Shown here: piece by piece, positions 59,816-64,000 of the stretch
Numbering within the stretch: position 1 is the first letter of the stretch
Layout of the letters: each line of letters opens with the position of its first letter
NCBI RefSeq assembly: GCF_015832195.1
Contig: NC_052016.1
Span: 81,691,047-81,755,046 of the forward strand
Length of the DNA: 64,000 bases
From: Motacilla alba alba
Lineage: Eukaryota; Chordata; Aves; Passeriformes; Motacillidae
Reading direction: 5' to 3'
Position numbers and translations under genes: made by a program
Notes under the pieces: model-generated
The model's database searches: none
Told to the model about the DNA's origin: nothing
Seen by the model: the letters and a program-made list of their open reading frames with translations, nothing else

Positions 59816-61899
59816 CAAAATCTGTTTAATCATTTCTGTTCCCAGCATACTTTAAAATCAACAGAAAAACCTACCCAGAAAATCTAGAGAGGAACTCTTC
59901 TGAGAATTCAAAATCTGGTTAACTGTATTCAAAATTTTCTATTTTTTTTTTTAAATTCTAATTTGGTTTGAAATACCAAAAAAATTTAGAGGGTCTTTTT
60001 CCCTTGGTAGCTTTAAAAAAATTTTCAAAGGGCATTTTTTTCTGCCTTGTAGCATTGGACCAAAAAATCTGTTTACTAGTATTTGTCCAAATAGAGTTGA
60101 TCCTATGAAACTCTGAAGATTTGCAATAGCATTTACCTTTTCAGCAATTTTTCAAATACCATCTAATAATCAAATATCATCAAATAATCAAAACTTTGGA
60201 GCTCTGTATTAAAGGGCTGTGAGATGATCCTAAGAGAACAATACAGCGTTATGCAATTATTTTTCAGTTTTTGTCATTGGTTTCTACACAACGTTACACT
60301 TTACAAACCTCAGCCAAATGGATCTCCAAGCAACAAAGCTGTAGTAAATGGAAATCACTGTAAGTCCAATGGATTTCATACTGACACAAGACATAAAGGA
60401 AAAAAAATGTATATGCACAGTTCTGCCTTATTTTGGGACATAATCCGGCTGTCTCTGAAAACTATGGCAATTTTTCCGTAATCTTCTGAGACTTTGGAAG
60501 AAAATTCATTATGCCCTTGGTATTTATAATATCCATAGCATGCTGGCACCCAGGACTCAAATTTTCATAAATGCGTTAAATCTATTTTCCCTCATTCATT
60601 TTTGAAACCAGGGGAAGTACCCACAAAATTAAATGCAGTTTCTTATAAGGACAACAAAGTCTTGACATTTTCCAAGTTAAAAGCACTACGTAGTGTGGGC
60701 TGGTGGTGGTGGGTTTGTTTCCAATTATTATTCTGTAAATAAAATGTGATAGTCTTTTAATTAGACAAGATAAATATACTATTCAAAATCTAGGAACAAG
60801 AAAATGAAGTATAAAATAACGATCCCGCTAAACTAGTTATTACCTACAACCAAAGAGAGCTTGACATGAACAAATTATCTTAAACAATGTTTAATTCAAT
60901 TAACTTTTGTCCTCTGGTGTATTTCCTATTACACTGTAGAAATATCATTCTTATAGACATGCTATTTACTGTTCAAGATTTGGGTAACTCAAACAATGAA
61001 TTCTCAAAAAAAATTCATATAGTCTTTTTATGGGTATTACCTTTCTAGAATTTGTTTAATCTCTCCAATCAGCACTACTTCTACCAAAGAAGCAAAATGA
61101 TGGTTAAGGGTGGAGCACACACAGACATGAGCAAGGGCATAAAATAAAGACAGCAAGCACTTTGGCATTTTATATTTTCCACTGTGATTTGATATTTGGC
61201 TCAGAAAATGAAGCCAAATATTTCTTCATCATATAACCTTTTGTTTCCATGCTAATTAATTGTCCTGAACAACTTTGCTACTGGTAGATGCTAACTTCAT
61301 AGTGATGGCTCCATAACTTCTAGTAGTATACACAAATTTAAACTCCCTGCTCTGTCCTGAATAGCTCCTGATTTTTCCATGAAAATGCATTGCCTGTCTA
61401 GTTCATTCTTCTTAACCCATAAATAAGACAGCAGTCCTGGGAGTTCAACAAGCATTACTGAATTTTAGCCTAAGCTAAATGCTCCAAAAATATTATATAG
61501 ATAATTTTCAAATCCTTTGCATTTTTCAGTGTGAAAGAACAATAGAGGCTGCCTCTGCCTCCATCTTTGAATATGCTTTTAGCCTGTCATGTTATTGTTA
61601 ATGCTTATAAATTAATTTTGGAACTTAAATTTTTTGTTAGGTTTAGATGCTTAACTAGAACTCAAAAAAATAAAAGTTATCATAGGGTAATTTAATTCTT
61701 CAAACCCCTAGCTAAAGCTTCAAATATCTACTTTTGTATTAAATCTGCCCTGACCCATCCAGTCATATATAACTCTTACTTTTGTAAGAGTTGCTGTTCA
61801 ACACAAATTGAGTGTACTTCTAAGTTTCTCTGAGAAGCTCAGTCTGGATTCTGCTGAATCCATCCTGCTGTACCCAGTGTTTAAAATGCTTTACTACTT
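59816..61899. other. AT-rich unique sequence
   Basis: No gene or transposon recognised. An imperfect ATC(A/T)AATAATCAAA duplication lies at 60161-60191, and a perfect 9-base-stem hairpin AACTCTTAC/GTAAGAGTT at 61771-61792. Confidence 0.5.
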
Positions 61900-62354
61900 C
61901 AAAGCACTGCTGTTTTAGTCTCCCATTTCCTAGGAGTTTGCCACAGCTATCAGGCATTCAAGCTTAGTGGGACAGCTGGTGGACAGCACCGCACAGATGG
62001 GACACCTGACACCAACTGATCAAGGGATATACCCAGACATCATGTTCAGCATTGAAAAGCAGATGAATAAGGAAGAGGCAGTAATGGAATTTGTCTTCCA
62101 AAGCACTCATTGTGTGTGATGGATCCCTGCTTTCCTGGGGCTGTCTAAACACCTAACTACCCATGGGAAGTGGTGAATAAATTTCTTAGTATGCTTTTCT
62201 TGTGTGTATTGCTTTTTCTTTACCTATTGAATTGTCTATATCTCAAATAATGATTTTTCTCTTTTTCTCTCCTGACTCTCTCCCCCATCCCATCACAGGC
62301 AGTGAGTGAGTGTCTGCGTCAAGTTTAGTTGCCAGCTGGGGGTAGACCAAGACA
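61900..62354 (+). mobile_element. solo LTR of ERVL type
   Basis: The order of blocks matches, from memory, the bird ERVL-type LTR: 'CTGACACCAACTGATCAAGG' then 'GATATACCCAGACATCATGT'; 'ATTTGTCTTCCAAAGCACTC'; 'GATGGATCCCTGCTTTCCTG'; 'ACCTAACTACCCATGGGAAG'; 'TTTACCTATTGAATTGTCTA' (decayed poly-A signal region); 'CTCTCTCCCCCATCCCATC'; 'GTGAGTGAGTGTCTGCGTC'; and the end 'TAGTTGCCAGCTGGGGGTAG' then 'ACCAAGACA' closing at 62354 with CA. The 5' end is weakly conserved, so the start is approximate. The TATA region is degenerate. No retroviral primer-binding site or internal sequence follows 62354, hence a solo LTR. No target-site duplication was found. Confidence 0.78.
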
Positions 62355-64000
62355 TTCCTTTTGTGCACAAGCTATTATTTATTAAGCTAAAGATAACTGT
62401 AATGAAGTACAAGACTGCTACTTCCACTGAGAGTGTGGGATATGCATCTCTGTGGAATACTATATCTAGATTTCTGCCCTCTCGCCTAAGACTTGTTGAT
62501 GGAGTCTGTGAAGTGTTTAGGAATGAAGAATTCACAAAGTACTTCTTGCTAAGCAGGTAGGAGGGTGGCAAGAGAGGCCTTAGAGGCTCCAGAAAAGATG
62601 GAGCCCTCTGTGAGGACAGTTTACTGGATGCTTCAGAATGCACACCTGCTCTGTTAAGACAAATGTTTTTAAAACAAAAACATCAATTATTCATGTTTGA
62701 TATTAAATGATGATATCAGAAAGCAAGGTAAGGTGTTTGGCAGGAAAAATTACTCTTCACCATGTCAGAAACTGCAGTGATGTCTTATAGGTGCCAGAAA
62801 GGAGCATCAGAAAGGGATGACAAGGGATGACAAAAGATGCCTCTGTTTTCCAGCAAGAGCTGAGATCTTGCTGAATTTTTTTTTTCTGCTTCAGAGAGCT
62901 GTCACACAACAAATGTTCTTTTAGGTGCCCAGCAGACTAGCAGACATTGGCACATGGATATTAGTAAACTAAGCTGAAGAAAGATCCATTCTCTGTCCCC
63001 AAGGCAAAGTGACACAGCAGATCCACCTCCTCACAGCGTAGCACTTTGCTACATATCTTTTTCAGTCCTTATGTAGTACGTTTCTGGCAAGGAGACCTGG
63101 TTGTTATTTCTATCTATTTTTATCAGTTCAAAATCTCTGAAGAAAAATCTACAGCTGCCTCTGAGATTACATGACACATACACTGAAGATCTGCACTGTA
63201 CTATAAAAAATATATGGGGGAGTATGAGGATTCAAAGCCTGCTGGGACAGTGCTAGGGAAGTAAACAGAGCAGAGAGACCCAAATATGGAGCAGTGCTGT
63301 CCATAATGCCTTTTGGGAGTGTTTCTTGGCATCTTCTCTCACCAGTTTTTATTCAGACAAAATTGGAGCGAACACTTTGGCACAGCCAAAACTGTACCAG
63401 TGATGACACTAAGAATTCAGTAGCCAAAACAATCACAGGTTGGTGCAGAAGTCTATCCCTTGGGGATACCTTTTGGTAGTGGTGTTTTCTTTTCGCTCAT
63501 GTTTTGTTTTGGTTTTTCTTAACACAGACATAGTCAGCAAAGGTTTAGTTGAAATCATAACAAAAAACTGATGAGAGCTGTCCTATTTCAACTAGGAAGA
63601 AAAATCGTTCTTATGCCAAAGCAAATACAATTTTTACTGATCCAGTAAAGTTTTCAAGCTAAGCCAGAGACTCACTACCATTCACCAGACAGAGCCAGAA
63701 GGACAAACTGGACACATTGAGGCAGCTACCTTGAGCATCAGTGGGTTGGCCTTCTCTCATAGTATCTATGCCATAGTTGTTTGAATAAAAAGAGGTCCCA
63801 CAGGTCTAAGGTATTTGTTGAGTTCTCTTGTTCTTCCCTTCCCTCTCTTGATGGTACCCTCAACTTTGCACTCCTTTTTGTAGGCTCTAAGTGTGAGAAG
63901 TTTGATTTAGATCACAGACTCAATCCTACCCTCTACACTTGTGATAAATTTAGCCATAGAAATCCTTGCAGCAGTGAAACAAAAGTAAGGGGCAAAAGTT
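62355..64000. other. unique sequence to window end
   Basis: A 10-base unit GGGATGACAA is doubled at about 62814-62833. A T/G-rich stretch lies at about 63500-63518. No gene or transposon recognised. Confidence 0.5.

Noticed and set aside
1..64000. Prokaryotic operons, CRISPR arrays, tRNA or rRNA genes
   Set aside because: No ribosome-binding or dense coding pattern, no regularly spaced repeats, no cloverleaf or rRNA landmarks seen; avian CR1 and LTRs show a vertebrate nuclear source.

Overview
This window looks like ordinary nuclear DNA of a bird, most likely a songbird. It is AT-rich and has no long open reading frame. Its recognisable repeats are mainly CR1 LINEs, with the bird-type 3' end of short TATGATTC-like units and the 'AGGTTGGAAGAGACC' block, plus avian ERV-type LTRs. 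No prokaryotic gene structure, tRNA, rRNA or CRISPR array was seen. The bird assignment rests on CR1 and LTR patterns recognised by eye. The narrowing to songbird rests mainly on the LTR at 35006-35695 and is an inference.

Layout. 1-5300: AT-rich unique sequence, a candidate exon on the minus strand (701-820) and a GC-raised block (2690-3240). 5299-6205: two CR1 pieces in opposite orientation. 8922-9274 and 11600-12042: further CR1 pieces, the second followed by a purine-rich poly-A tract. 15945-16080: relic of an ancient L2-like reverse transcriptase. 17226-17430: piece of an ERV with degenerate internal repeats. 20327-20911: two splice-flanked candidate exons with a MIR SINE between them. 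21000-35000: almost wholly unique AT-rich sequence with two more candidate exons. 35006-35695: well-preserved solo LTR. 37044-37135: second ERV piece. 39301-40889: three CR1 copies, the first two head-to-head. 41141-44713: A/C-only low-complexity tracts, an ERVL-type LTR remnant and a 55-base poly-A run. 46672-47293: LTR-like GC-rich block with TATA-like and AATAAA signals. 51745-53464: the longest CR1 copy, decayed. 56575-56637: short candidate exon. 59613-59815: CR1 3' piece. 61900-62354: ERVL-type solo LTR.

There is no firm protein-coding gene. The coding signal is limited to a few short open segments bounded by good splice sites: one on the minus strand at 701-820 and a scattered set on the plus strand at 20327-20472, 20808-20911, 28374-28480, 32483-32590 and 56575-56637. 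Two plus-strand junctions keep phase. Pseudo-exons of this size are common in vertebrate introns, so these are hypotheses. The window is best read as a gene desert or the inside of large introns, with a layered record of transposons: MIR and L2 oldest, CR1 intermediate, ERV LTRs youngest. I found no convincing new biological system.
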